The notes beneath the pieces were generated by a model, which worked only from the letters and a program-made list of their open reading frames with translations, did no database searches and was not told the DNA's origin. From positions 62,001 to 126,000 of the forward strand of contig NZ_JAODNI010000112.1 of NCBI RefSeq assembly GCF_025465255.1: a stretch of 64,000 nucleotides of DNA, written 5' to 3'. Source of the DNA: Pseudonocardia sp. (lineage in GTDB: Bacteria > Actinomycetota > Actinomycetes > Mycobacteriales > Pseudonocardiaceae). Each line of letters starts with the position of its first letter. The first letter of the stretch is position 1. A program made the translations under genes and the position numbers. This document shows positions 1-7,957 of this stretch, piece after piece.

Positions 1-1
1 G

Positions 2-229
2 GTCGACGAGGCGAGGCTGTACGGCCGCGACCCGAACGACGGCGTCGGCGGGGACGGGGCGTTCTTCCTCCTGCTCGACGAGCCCGAGGTGTACGGCCTG
101 CCGCCGGACCCCGTGGTACCCACCCGGAACGCGCCGCAGATGTGGCGGCGGGCCGGGGCGGCGGCCGCGGCGTTCGCGCTGGCCGGTATCGGCGCCTTCG
201 TCTCCTCGACCCTCGGGAGCAGGCGGTGA
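2..229 (+). CDS. 4Fe-4S ferredoxin subunit of a formate dehydrogenase-type complex (3' end only)
   Basis: Only the last 75 codons are in the window. The visible part is the C-terminal tail: an acidic loop with GRDPNDGVGGDG, a Pro-rich linker (LPPDPVVPTR), then one hydrophobic helix (AAAAAFALAGIGAFVSS) ending in Arg. This is the usual tail of the iron-sulfur subunit that pairs with an NrfD-type membrane protein in actinobacterial formate dehydrogenase or polysulfide-reductase-like complexes; the single helix would anchor it to the membrane. The Cys clusters lie outside the window, so assignment rests on this tail and on the NrfD gene that follows with a GTGA overlap (stop at 227-229, next GTG at 226), which implies translational coupling. 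Formate dehydrogenase is the likeliest parent complex, but this is inference. Confidence 0.75.
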   Translation, partial: VDEARLYGRDPNDGVGGDGAFFLLLDEPEVYGLPPDPVVPTRNAPQMWRRAGAAAAAFALAGIGAFVSSTLGSRR

Positions 230-1320
230 CCCGGCACACCGACCCGCCGCCGGCGGAGCGGCGCAGCGACGCGGGTGGCGCCGCCGACCGCGAAGCTCAG
301 CTGTTCCAGGGCAGCCGCCGAAGCAAGCGGCCGGGCGGCCGCAGGCGCGGGGGCGGCGAGCCGACGGTCGTCCCGGATGCCGAGTTCCGCTCCTACTACG
401 GCAGGCCGGTCCTCAAGGCTCCCGTCTGGGAGTGGAAGATCGCGGCGTACCTCTTCTGCGGAGGGCTCGCCGCCGGGTCGTCGGTGGTGGCCGCGGGCGC
501 GGACCTGACCGGCCGGCCCGGGCTGCGGCGTGCGGGATGGCTCGGGTCGTTCGGGGCGCTGCTGGCCAGCCTCTGGTTCCTGGTCTCCGACCTGGGCCGG
601 CCCGACCGCTTCCACCACATGCTGCGGGTGTTGAAGCCGACGTCCCCGATGAGCGTCGGGACCTGGATCCTCTCGGCGTTCGGGCCCGGCGTCGCCGTCG
701 CCGCCGCCGCCGAGCTGGTTCCCGCGAGGTGGCGGCGGACCTGGCCCGCGCGGCTGCTCGCCCGGCTGGCCCGGCCCGCGGGGTTGTCGTCCGCGGTCAC
801 GGCGCCCGGCGTCGCGTCCTACACGGCGGTCCTGCTCTCGCACACCGCGGTCCCGGGCTGGAGCGAGGTCCGCGACGAGCTGCCCTTCGTCTTCGTCGGA
901 TCCGCGGCCGCCAGCGGGGGCGGGTTCGGGATGCTCTGCGCGCCGGTGGCGGAGACCGGTCCGGCGCGCGCGTTCGCCGCGGTCGGGGCCGCGTCCGAGC
1001 TCGCCGCGTCCCGGGTGATGGAGCACCGGCTCGGGCTGGTCGGCGAGGTCTACCGGAAGGGGCACGTGGGCCGGCTGCGGCGGGCGTCGGAGCTGCTCAC
1101 CGCCGCCGGGCTCGCCGGGACCCTGCTCGTCGCGGGCCGCAGCCGGGCCGGGGCCGCCGCGTCCGGCCTCGCGCTGCTGGCCGGGAGCGCGCTGCAGCGG
1201 TTCGGGGTGTTCGAGGCGGGGGTCGCCTCGACGAAGGACCCGCGCTACGTCGTCGTCCCCCAGCGCGAGCGCCTCGAGGCTCGGGCGCAGGCGGGAGAAA
1301 CCGTCCGGGGTGAGGCGTAG
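226..1320 (+). CDS. nrfD: NrfD-family membrane subunit (quinone-interacting anchor)
   Basis: 364 residues from the GTG at 226, chosen because it overlaps the upstream stop (GTGA) and an upstream in-frame ATG would lie inside the previous gene. After a basic, low-complexity N-terminus of about 45 residues come PVWEWKIAAYLFCGGLAAGS and further hydrophobic segments. The pattern WxWxxxxYLFxGGLAAGS, the DLGRPDRFHHMLRVLKPTSPMS motif region (residues about 120-140) and YTAVLLSHTAVPGW are hallmarks of the NrfD/PsrC polytopic family, which exchanges electrons with the quinone pool. With the preceding ferredoxin-like subunit it forms the membrane module of a formate dehydrogenase-type oxidoreductase; the catalytic subunit should lie upstream of the window. 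Confidence 0.88.
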   Translation: MTRHTDPPPAERRSDAGGAADREAQLFQGSRRSKRPGGRRRGGGEPTVVPDAEFRSYYGRPVLKAPVWEWKIAAYLFCGGLAAGSSVVAAGADLTGRPGLRRAGWLGSFGALLASLWFLVSDLGRPDRFHHMLRVLKPTSPMSVGTWILSAFGPGVAVAAAAELVPARWRRTWPARLLARLARPAGLSSAVTAPGVASYTAVLLSHTAVPGWSEVRDELPFVFVGSAAASGGGFGMLCAPVAETGPARAFAAVGAASELAASRVMEHRLGLVGEVYRKGHVGRLRRASELLTAAGLAGTLLVAGRSRAGAAASGLALLAGSALQRFGVFEAGVASTKDPRYVVVPQRERLEARAQAGETVRGEA

Positions 1321-1394
1321 GTCCGTTCCGGCCGGGTACGACGCCCGGGTCCCCCGGGAACCGGCCCGGGTCCAACCCGAGGATGTGCAGGTCG

Positions 1395-1685
1395 ATGACG
1401 ACGACCTCGACGGTGTCGCCCTTCGCGGCCGCGCTCGCCCCCTTCATCGCGTGGCTCGCCACCCGCGAGAGCGACGAGGCGCTCCGCCGCGGGTACCGGG
1501 AGAGCGTCGAGGGCTACCTACGCTGGTCTCAGGCCGACCGGGGGGACGCCCACGACCGCCGCCGCCGCTACCTGGTCGCGATGCGGCGGGCCGGGAACGG
1601 CGATGTCGCGGCGACCCGGAGGGGCCTGGAGCGGCTGGCGGAGTACGAGACGATCGTCGCGCTGACCCTGCCGTTGGAGGCCTGA
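1395..1685 (+). CDS. Small hypothetical protein, mostly helical and charged
   Basis: 96 residues from ATG 1395; an ATG 12 bases earlier is also possible, but its GAGG is immediately adjacent. The protein is Arg/Glu/Ala-rich with likely amphipathic helices (SDEALRRGYRESVEGYLRW, GDVAATRRGLERLAEYETI). The middle weakly recalls the helical SAM-like N-terminal domain of tyrosine recombinases, but no catalytic domain follows, so I give no function. It stands alone between the NrfD gene and the convergent anti-sigma kinase, whose stop is 24 bases away. Codon bias matches neighbouring genes, which supports it being real. Confidence 0.55.
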   Translation: MTTTSTVSPFAAALAPFIAWLATRESDEALRRGYRESVEGYLRWSQADRGDAHDRRRRYLVAMRRAGNGDVAATRRGLERLAEYETIVALTLPLEA

Positions 1686-1709
1686 CTCCTCGGGTCGGAA
1701 CCGGACGCG

Positions 1710-2186
1710 CTACTCCGGGCACTCGAGCTTGCACCACAGGGTGAGCGTCGTGCCGGACTCCCCGCGGACGATCTCGACGGAGTCCACGTAGGCGCGGATC
1801 ATCGTCAGTCCCCGTCCGCGGTCCCCCGGGTCCGCGGGCGTCGGCCGCCACCGGCCCTGGTCCGACACCGAGACCGTGACCCCGGCGGGTCGCCGCCCAC
1901 CCCCCGTCCGGACGATCGCCAGCGCCGACGCCACGTCCGCGGCGGAACCCCGGGCCGGGTCGTCGTCGGCCGTCGCGCGGACGGTGATCGAGCCCCGCCC
2001 CCGGCCCGGGTAGGCGTGGTCGACACAGTTGGTGACGGCTTCGCTGACGGCGTAGACGACGTCGTCGCAGGTCTCGCACGATTCGCGACGTCCGCACACG
2101 GTGTGCAACCACACGGAGATCACCCGTCGGCACCGTGCGGCGGCGGTCGCTTCACTCGGAAGCACTAGCTCGAGGTCCGCAGCCAC
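1710..2186 (-). CDS. RsbW-like anti-sigma factor / Bergerat-fold ATP-binding protein
   Basis: 158 residues. It carries the motifs of the HATPase_c_2 (RsbW/SpoIIAB-like) family: the N-box (SEAVTNCVDHAYPG, about residues 48-61), a G1-like SVSDQGRW (about 107-114) and a G2-like GDRGRGLTMIRAYVD (about 121-135). A pair of Cys in CGRRESCETCDD near residue 35 is less common and could sense redox state or metal. Proteins of this type bind ATP and either hold a sigma factor or phosphorylate a STAS antagonist. A STAS protein (15.2 kb), a SigB/F-type sigma factor (12.2 kb) and a SpoIIE phosphatase (39.5 kb) are elsewhere in the window and could be partners; that link is inferred. Confidence 0.85.
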   Translation of the reverse strand: MAADLELVLPSEATAAARCRRVISVWLHTVCGRRESCETCDDVVYAVSEAVTNCVDHAYPGRGRGSITVRATADDDPARGSAADVASALAIVRTGGGRRPAGVTVSVSDQGRWRPTPADPGDRGRGLTMIRAYVDSVEIVRGESGTTLTLWCKLECPE

Positions 2187-2459
2187 ATCACTTTGTGCCC
2201 CGAGCGGAGGCAGGTCTAACCACTTACCGGGGAGTAAATCGTGTTCGCGCGCTCACGGTGGGTTCGACTCGACCCGCGGCGGAGGCGAGGTCCGAGAGCT
2301 CACCCCACGGGCGCCTCGTTCTTCGGCAAGGAGGTGTACAAAGCAATCCGGCAATTTCCCAGACCGCAGCATGCTCCGTATACGGTCGGTCACCTGAGCT
2401 CCATCATCGTGCCGACGCGGACGCTGACACCGCACCGTTGTGGGGACGAGGACGCGCCG
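2187..2459. other. Intergenic stretch upstream of the anti-sigma kinase and MarR remnant
   Basis: This stretch is less GC-rich than its surroundings and holds no convincing gene. It includes the 5' flank of the minus-strand anti-sigma kinase and the 5' flank of the decayed MarR gene. The segment around 2325-2400 (GGAGGTGTACAAAGCAATCC, then a CGTATACGG palindrome-like step) is the most AT-rich part and may contain promoter elements, but I cannot assign one with confidence. Confidence 0.4.
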
Positions 2460-2798
2460 GTGACCGAACCGACCGCCGGGCAGGACCGGGGCCAACCGGG
2501 CGATGCTCGTGCTGCGCGAGGCGCCGGGTCATCTGGTCCGCCGGGCCCCAGTACGCCGTGGTCGCCGCCGTCGGCGGGAACGCGGGCCTGGACCAGCGGG
2601 CGGTCGGTGAACGGGCCTCGCTGGACAAGTCCGGCGAGGCGGACATCGTCGCGCGGCTCCACGGGGCCAGGGCTGGCGGTGCGGCGGCTGCAGGACCGGA
2701 TGACCGAGCCGCTGGTGGAGGCGCAGCGGGAGCTCTTCCTGCTCGGCTGCCGGGCGCTGCCCTACCCGGAGGACCCGGAGCGGGAGGGGGGCCCTGAC
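2460..2798 (+). pseudogene. Decayed MarR-family transcriptional regulator
   Basis: Pieces of a MarR protein are spread over all three plus frames. GTG 2460 begins VTEPTAGQDR. The next piece, ANRAMLVLREAPGHLVRRA, is in another frame (about 2494-2550). QYAVVAAVGGNAGLDQ and RAVGERASLDKSGEADIVARL follow in a third (about 2550-2660). Finally GLAVRRLQDRMTEPLVEAQ with ELFLLGCRALPYPEDPE is back in the first frame (about 2668-2780). The order matches a MarR protein: N-terminal helix, helix-turn-helix, C-terminal dimerisation helices. The recognition wing and the usual DP.DGR motif are missing, so there is an internal deletion as well as at least two frameshifts. It cannot make a normal regulator. Confidence 0.7.
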
Positions 2799-3138
2799 CG
2801 ACCGGGGGTCCGCCGCCGGACCTCTGCGGTGAGGGAGCGGCCATGGAAGCGCCGTGGCGGACGTCGTCGGAACGCGTCGACCCCGTCGCGCCGGTTCCGG
2901 CGACGGAGACGGCGGCTGGATGGCTCCCCCGCCTACAGCGTTCGGACGATCTTGCGCGGGCAGCCTTGTCACCTCGGCGGGCGGTCCGCAAAATCGACTC
3001 CACGTGCGGGCCGATCGGAGTCACGCGCGGCGGGCTCGTGGGCGGATCCGCCCGGCTTCCCCGCGATCACGAGGTGCGTCGGCCACAACGGGCCGGTCCT
3101 CGTGCCCTGACCGCGATCCGTGCCCGTGAGGAGTATGG
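2799..3138. other. Non-coding stretch between MarR remnant and membrane protein gene
   Basis: About 340 bases in which every open frame has low-complexity Arg/Pro-rich content typical of shadow frames in GC-rich DNA. A GTGAGGAGT segment just before ATG 3139 supplies the ribosome binding site of the next gene. I see no RNA gene or convincing promoter. It may contain further debris of the decayed locus upstream. Confidence 0.4.
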
Positions 3139-4311
3139 ATGGCCGAGCACTCCGACCGGTACGCCGGGGCCGGGGCCGCGCCGCCGAAGATCGTCGTGGG
3201 TCTCGTCGCCACCCCGCCCGACTACCCGGCGCGGGTCGCCGACCGGCTCCGCGAGGAGCTCGCGGCGCTCCTCGCCGACCGGGTCGACTCCACCGTGGAC
3301 TGGGACGTCCGCACCGGTTGGGGCGCGATCGCGCCGCGACGCGACAGCGGCTACGACGGCTTGCTCGACGACGTGGCGGACCGTCGGCAGAAGGCCGGCT
3401 GGGGCATCGCCATCTGCCTCACCGACCTGCCGCTGCAGGTCCAGCGGGTGCCCCTGGTCGCCTACTCCTCGCTCCGCCGCCACGCCGGCCTGGTGTCCCT
3501 GCCGGCGCTCGGCTTCGGACAGATGCGGGCGGCCCGAGCCGCCGTCGCCGGGCTGATCGCCGGCCTGGTCACCGAACTCCTGATCGAGGACGACCTCGGC
3601 GGCGGCGGCCCCCGGGGTCGACGTGCCGCGAACGACCGGCGGATGACCGACACCGTCGTCCCGATCCATCGGGTCGTCACCGGCGCCGAGGACGGGGAGA
3701 TCGGGTACGCGGCGTCCCGCGGCACCGGTCAGCTGCGGCTGCTGGTCGGCATGGTCCGGGCCAACCGGCCGGGGCGAGCGCTGCTCGGCCTGTCCAAGCT
3801 CCTCGTCGGCGCGTTCGGCACCGCGGCGTTCGCCCTGGCGACCAACACCATCTGGCAGATGGGCGACGCCCTGGACGGGCTGCGCCTGACCGTGATCATG
3901 GTGCTCGGCATCACCGCGCTCATCGGCTGGCTCGTCATCGCCCACGACCTGTGGGAGAAACCCTCCGACGACACGACCAAGGAACTGGCCCGGCTGTTCA
4001 ACTTCGGCACCGTCATCACCCTGGGACTCGCCGTGGGGGTGTCCTACCTCGTGCTCTTCGTCGGGACCACCGCCGCAGCCGCCCTGTTCATCGACGGCTC
4101 GATACTCGAGGCCAACCTCGGGCACCCGTCCGGATTCGGGGACTACGCCACCCTCGCGTGGCTCATCACCTCCCTCGCCACGGTGGGCGGGGCCCTCGGT
4201 TCCGGGCTCGAGGACGAGGAGAACGTCCGGGCCGCCGCCTACGGCCACCACCCGACCCCGGAGGGCTGGCAGGACCTGGACCGCGACATGCGCGGGGACG
4301 ACCGGGGCTGA
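3139..4311 (+). CDS. Uncharacterised two-part membrane protein
   Basis: 390 residues from ATG 3139, with GTGAGGAG about 7 bases upstream. The N-terminal half (about 1-170) is soluble and begins with a Rossmann-like strand (KIVVGLVATPPDYPARVADR), followed by a conserved-looking WGIAICLTDLPLQ and a region resembling a nucleotide- or peptide-binding domain. The C-terminal half has four hydrophobic segments (near 210-235, 250-272, 285-318 and 335-355) and a short acidic/basic tail. I do not recognise a named function; the layout fits an integral membrane protein with a cytosolic sensor or enzyme-like head. It is transcribed alone and faces the convergent DUF2267 gene, whose stop lies 30 bases downstream. 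Confidence 0.75.
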   Translation: MAEHSDRYAGAGAAPPKIVVGLVATPPDYPARVADRLREELAALLADRVDSTVDWDVRTGWGAIAPRRDSGYDGLLDDVADRRQKAGWGIAICLTDLPLQVQRVPLVAYSSLRRHAGLVSLPALGFGQMRAARAAVAGLIAGLVTELLIEDDLGGGGPRGRRAANDRRMTDTVVPIHRVVTGAEDGEIGYAASRGTGQLRLLVGMVRANRPGRALLGLSKLLVGAFGTAAFALATNTIWQMGDALDGLRLTVIMVLGITALIGWLVIAHDLWEKPSDDTTKELARLFNFGTVITLGLAVGVSYLVLFVGTTAAAALFIDGSILEANLGHPSGFGDYATLAWLITSLATVGGALGSGLEDEENVRAAAYGHHPTPEGWQDLDRDMRGDDRG

Positions 4312-4341
4312 GCGCGGGCCGGACGAACCGCCGCGGTGGGC

Positions 4342-4713
4342 TCAGCTCGAGGTGGGCGAGGCCCAGACGTCGGGGGACGCCTGCGCGCGGCGGACGTCGT
4401 ACGACGCCGCGGCGTCACGGACGACCGAGAGCACGGCGGCGGCGCGGGCCGCGACGGCGTCGGGGGCACCGAGCCGGGACCGGCGCACCACCCGGCGTGC
4501 GAACTCGGCCGCGTCGAAGCACCGCGCGTCGTACCGGGCCCGCTGGAGGTCCTGGCGCAGGGCGCTCGGAAGCCGGGCCCGGAGCTTCCGGACCTCGCCG
4601 TCGTCCAGCATCTCCCCGAGCGTCTGCAGCACCGCCTGCGCCAGCAGCTCGGCGTCGTCACGCGGAAGCTCGGCACGCTCGGTGACGGCGTCGATGAACT
4701 CGTCGTAGTACAT
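4342..4713 (-). CDS. DUF2267 family protein
   Basis: 123 residues from ATG 4713. The opening MYYDEFIDAVTERAELPRDD and the following AVLQTLGEMLDDGEVRKL are the repeated helical unit of the DUF2267 family; a second unit follows (FDAAEFARRVVRRSRLG, AARAAAVLSVVRDA). Function is unknown; members often sit in stress-gene clusters. A longer ORF extends upstream, but the homologous start and the paralogue at 32.8 kb (MKYDEFIDAVSERAGLPRDE) fix the ATG. It lies 37 bases downstream of the glycosyltransferase gene on the same strand and may be co-transcribed. Confidence 0.88.
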   Translation of the reverse strand: MYYDEFIDAVTERAELPRDDAELLAQAVLQTLGEMLDDGEVRKLRARLPSALRQDLQRARYDARCFDAAEFARRVVRRSRLGAPDAVAARAAAVLSVVRDAAASYDVRRAQASPDVWASPTSS

Positions 4714-4750
4714 CTCCCACACCTTCGTCAGGGGACGTGGTCCCGCCCCG

Positions 4751-5998
4751 TCATTGCTCTCGGCCGGGGCCGGACGTGGCCGTCCGGACCGCCGTGTCCG
4801 CTCTCCGCCGGTCCGCCTGCCCTCCGTGCACCGCCTGGAAGGCGGACCTGTCCTTCGGGATCCTCTCCACCGCACGGCCCCCCGGTGCCGCGGCCGGCCG
4901 GAGGTGCGGCGGCCGGCCCTCCGGGACCGGCTGGGCGAGCCCTACGGCCTCCCGGTAGATCAGCTCGTAACAGTCGGCCATGTGATCGGCGCCGAACCGG
5001 GCCTCGACCTCCCTTCGGCAGCGGGCCGCGTCGAGGGACGGCGCCGCGAGGACGGCGTCGGCCAGCTCCCGCTCGTCGACGCAGACGAAGCCGGTCTCGC
5101 CGTGCCGCACGATCTCCGGCACCGATCCCCGCCGCAGGGCCACCACGGGCGTCCCGCAGGCCAGCGCCTCGATCATCACCATGCCGAACGGCTCCTCCCA
5201 CTCGATCGGGAACAGCAGGCACCGAGCCCGTCCGAGCAGGTCCAGCTTCTCCGCTCCCCCCACCTCGCCCCGCCATTCGACGTCGTCGCCCAGCAGCGGG
5301 GCGACCACCTCGTCGAAGTACCGCCGCTCGCCCGGCTCCCGGCACTTCGCCGCGATGACGAGCGGCACGCCCACGGATCGGGCGACGCGGATCGCGGTGG
5401 TCACCCCCTTGTCCGGGTTCATCCGGCCCAGGAAGAGCACGTAGTCGTCCTTCCGCAGGCTGATCGGATAGGCATGGGGATCGACGGCGTTGTGCACGCT
5501 GCCGAACCACGAGATGTCCGGGGCGGCCGCACGCTGCGCCTCGGAGATCGCCACGAGCCGCACCCAGCCGGACACCGCCCGGTAGTACTCGCCCATCTCG
5601 CCGACCACCGGCCCGTGCGCGGTGACGACGGTCGGCAGCCCGTGGGTTCGCGCCAGCAGGGGGCCGGCCAGCGTGTGGTCGTGCACCACGTCGACGTCGA
5701 GGCCGGCGAGGATCGACGGGAGCGCGGCCGCGTGCACCACCTCGGGCAACGCCTCGCCCATCCGGTCGGTCTGGGGCAGGCCGTAGGTGCGGGCGAAGGC
5801 GGCGTCGGTGCCGTTGCGCCCGACGCCGACGAGCGTCAGGTGGTGGCCGTTGCGCAGAAGAGCCGAGACGAGGTCCGCGCACACGGCCTCGATGCCGCCG
5901 TAGCCGCTCGGGGGCAGTTCGGCCCACGGCGGGGCGACGACCGCGATTCGCAACGGCGACAGGGGATCGGAGGAAGCGCAGGAGGCGGTGATCGGCAC
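4751..5998 (-). CDS. GT4-family glycosyltransferase
   Basis: 415 residues from GTG 5998. The N-terminus PLRIAVVAPPWAELPPSGYG is the GT-B opening strand and Gly-rich loop of GT4 enzymes. VDVVHDHTLAGPLLARTHG and TVVTAHGP follow. The donor-binding half shows LFLGRMNPDKGVTTAIRVA, the Lys/Arg pair around AAKCREPGE, and the EX7E-like motif in EWEEPFGMVMIEALACGTPV. The last 60 residues after REAVGLAQP are low-complexity and probably disordered. The enzyme would transfer a sugar from an activated nucleotide donor; the acceptor is unknown. The debranching enzyme 3 kb away makes storage glucan or capsular sugar work plausible but unproven. Confidence 0.88.
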   Translation of the reverse strand: MPITASCASSDPLSPLRIAVVAPPWAELPPSGYGGIEAVCADLVSALLRNGHHLTLVGVGRNGTDAAFARTYGLPQTDRMGEALPEVVHAAALPSILAGLDVDVVHDHTLAGPLLARTHGLPTVVTAHGPVVGEMGEYYRAVSGWVRLVAISEAQRAAAPDISWFGSVHNAVDPHAYPISLRKDDYVLFLGRMNPDKGVTTAIRVARSVGVPLVIAAKCREPGERRYFDEVVAPLLGDDVEWRGEVGGAEKLDLLGRARCLLFPIEWEEPFGMVMIEALACGTPVVALRRGSVPEIVRHGETGFVCVDERELADAVLAAPSLDAARCRREVEARFGADHMADCYELIYREAVGLAQPVPEGRPPHLRPAAAPGGRAVERIPKDRSAFQAVHGGQADRRRADTAVRTATSGPGREQ

Positions 5999-6287
5999 TA
6001 TTCGACCCTGCCTGCTCCCCCGGGGCGCGCACGTCGGCCCCGCAGGACGAACTCCGCGGACGAGGTGCTCCCCCGGGGGTTCACCTGCCTCGCCGTGTCG
6101 ACTCCCGTCGCCGACGTTCACCCTGCCGTGCCGACGACACGACGACACCCGCCCACCGACGATCGGGTGGTCCGGCCGGGATCGTGACACCGGCGGAGCG
6201 GGACCGGTCGGTGCACCGGCGACCGACGATGCACGGTCGGCCGGCGCTGGTCCGCGTGCCGGGCCATCCGACGAGCTGAGGAGACCC
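5999..6287. promoter_or_regulatory. Divergent intergenic region between glycosyltransferase and membrane-protein operons
   Basis: The region separates the minus-strand GT4 gene from the plus-strand gene at 6288, so it should hold two promoters. It contains a near-repeat, GCTCCCCCGGGG, at about 6015 and again at about 6068, each followed by a G/C-rich segment. I cannot identify -35 or -10 boxes with confidence. A GAGCTGAGGAGACCC segment provides the ribosome binding site for the gene at 6288. Confidence 0.4.
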
Positions 6288-6761
6288 ATGGCCCTCACGA
6301 AGACGATCGGTCGCGCGGCCGCGGTCGCCGGGGCGGTGGCGGGCGGCCTGGCCGCGCGCCGCAGCCGGCCACGGCAGGACGGCACCGACGCCCGACGGTG
6401 GTTCGTGGTCACCGTGAACCGCTCCCCGGAGGAGGTGATGCCGGACGGGAAGCTCCCCGAGCCCCTGGCGCGGCTCGGCGACGCGATCGAGGTGCGGATC
6501 CGGCCCGCGCCGGGCGACAAGGGCACCGAGCTCGCCGCGCGACTGACCCACCCCCCGGAGTCCGGCCCGGCCGGGGCGAAGGCGCGGCTGCACGGCGAGG
6601 ACCCGCGGCAGCAGGTCAGGACCGCGCTGCGCGAGGCGAAAGCCATCCTCGAGGTCGGCGAGGTCGTGCTGCCCGACGCGCCGGGGACCACCCATCCCGG
6701 CCTCGGCGGGCGGCTCGTGGCCGTGGCCGACCGCATCGCCCAGGGGAAGGGACGGCTGTGA
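6288..6761 (+). CDS. Hypothetical protein with N-terminal hydrophobic helix
   Basis: 157 residues from ATG 6288 (GAGGAG about 6 bases upstream). Residues 5-27 form a Gly/Ala-rich hydrophobic helix (TIGRAAAVAGAVAGGLAARR) that could be a membrane anchor. The rest is soluble and contains RRWFVVTVNRSPEEVMPDG and EVRIRPAPGDKGTELAARL, a beta-rich segment whose style resembles actinobacterial proteins with a START/cyclase-like fold, without a clear match. Its stop overlaps the GTG of the following dehydrogenase (GTGA at 6758-6761), so the two are translationally coupled. The function may relate to that enzyme's substrate, but this is a guess. Confidence 0.75.
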   Translation: MALTKTIGRAAAVAGAVAGGLAARRSRPRQDGTDARRWFVVTVNRSPEEVMPDGKLPEPLARLGDAIEVRIRPAPGDKGTELAARLTHPPESGPAGAKARLHGEDPRQQVRTALREAKAILEVGEVVLPDAPGTTHPGLGGRLVAVADRIAQGKGRL

Positions 6762-7930
6762 AGGCGCTGTGCTGGGAGGGCACGAACGAGGTCGCGATCG
6801 AGAACGTCCCGGATCCGCAGATCCGCAACAGCGGCGACGTCATCCTGAAGGTCCGCGCCAGCGCGGTGTGCGGCTCCGACCTGCACCTGCTCGGTGGCTA
6901 CATCCCGGCCATGCAGTCCGGCGACGTGCTCGGCCACGAGTTCCTGGGCGAGGTGGCCGAGGTCGGGCCCGGCGTGCGCGACCGCAAGGTGGGCGACCGG
7001 GTCGTGGTGTGCTCCTTCGTCGGATGCGGCAGGTGCTGGTACTGCACCCACGACCTCTGGTCGCTCTGCGACAACGCCAACACCAACCCGGGCATCACCG
7101 AGGCGTTGTGGGGCTCCGCCATCGGGGCCTGCTACGGCTACTCCCACGCCCTCGGCGGTTTCGCCGGCAGCCACGCCGAGTACATCCGGGTCCCCTTCGC
7201 CGATCACGGCACCTTCGTCGTCCCCGACGAGCTCGCCGACGACCTCGCCGCCGTCTTCGCCTCCGACGCCGGGCCGACGGGCTGGATGGGCGCCGACCTC
7301 GGCGGTGTCAAGTCGGGTGACGTCGTCGCCGTGTGGGGCTGCGGGGGCGTCGGCCAGGTCGCCGCCCGCGCCGCGGTGCTGCTCGGCGCCGAGCGCGTCA
7401 TCTCCATCGACCGCATCCCCGAGCGGCTCGCCCAGGCCGAGAAGTACATGGGCGTCGAGACGATCGACTACGCCAAGACCGACGTGGGCGCCGAGCTCCG
7501 CGAGCGCACGGGCGGCCGCGGCCCGGACGTCTGCATCGAGGCCGTCGGGATGGAGGCGCACAGTACCGGCCCGGAGTACCTCTACGACCAGATCAAACAG
7601 CAGCTCCGGCTGCAGACCGACCGCCCGACCGCTGTCCGGGAGGCCATCTACAACTGCCGCAAGGGCGGCTCGGTGTTCTGCCTCGGCGTGTTCGCCGGGG
7701 TGGTGGACAAGTTCCCGCTCGGCGCGCTGATGAACAAGGGGCTCACGTTCCGCGGCGCCCAGCAGCACGGGCACCGTTACATCCCGATGCTGCTCGACCG
7801 CATCGCCAGCGGCGACCTGCCCACCCGGCACCTGGCGACCCATCCCATGTCCCTCGACGAGGGGCCCGAGGGGTACCGGCTGTTCAAGGAGAAGGAGGAC
7901 AACTGTGTCCGGGCCGTGTTCCAGCCATGA
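6758..7930 (+). CDS. Zinc-dependent alcohol dehydrogenase (formaldehyde/threonine dehydrogenase-like MDR)
   Basis: 390 residues from GTG 6758. Catalytic zinc ligands are in SAVCGSDLH and LGHEFLGEV. The structural-zinc lobe has a reduced Cys pattern (VGCGRCWYCTHDLWSLC). The NAD-binding Rossmann motif is VWGCGGVGQVAARAAVL, and ISIDR supplies the acidic residue that usually selects NAD. The long sequence and the insert after VGMEAHSTGPEYLYDQIKQ resemble glutathione-independent formaldehyde dehydrogenases and related actinobacterial enzymes rather than simple ethanol dehydrogenases. It is coupled upstream to the hypothetical gene (GTGA) and is followed 27 bases later by a DUF1345 protein. The substrate cannot be fixed from sequence. 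Confidence 0.9.
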   Translation: MKALCWEGTNEVAIENVPDPQIRNSGDVILKVRASAVCGSDLHLLGGYIPAMQSGDVLGHEFLGEVAEVGPGVRDRKVGDRVVVCSFVGCGRCWYCTHDLWSLCDNANTNPGITEALWGSAIGACYGYSHALGGFAGSHAEYIRVPFADHGTFVVPDELADDLAAVFASDAGPTGWMGADLGGVKSGDVVAVWGCGGVGQVAARAAVLLGAERVISIDRIPERLAQAEKYMGVETIDYAKTDVGAELRERTGGRGPDVCIEAVGMEAHSTGPEYLYDQIKQQLRLQTDRPTAVREAIYNCRKGGSVFCLGVFAGVVDKFPLGALMNKGLTFRGAQQHGHRYIPMLLDRIASGDLPTRHLATHPMSLDEGPEGYRLFKEKEDNCVRAVFQP

Positions 7931-7957
7931 CGGACGGGAGCGGTGGGGGCAGGCCGG

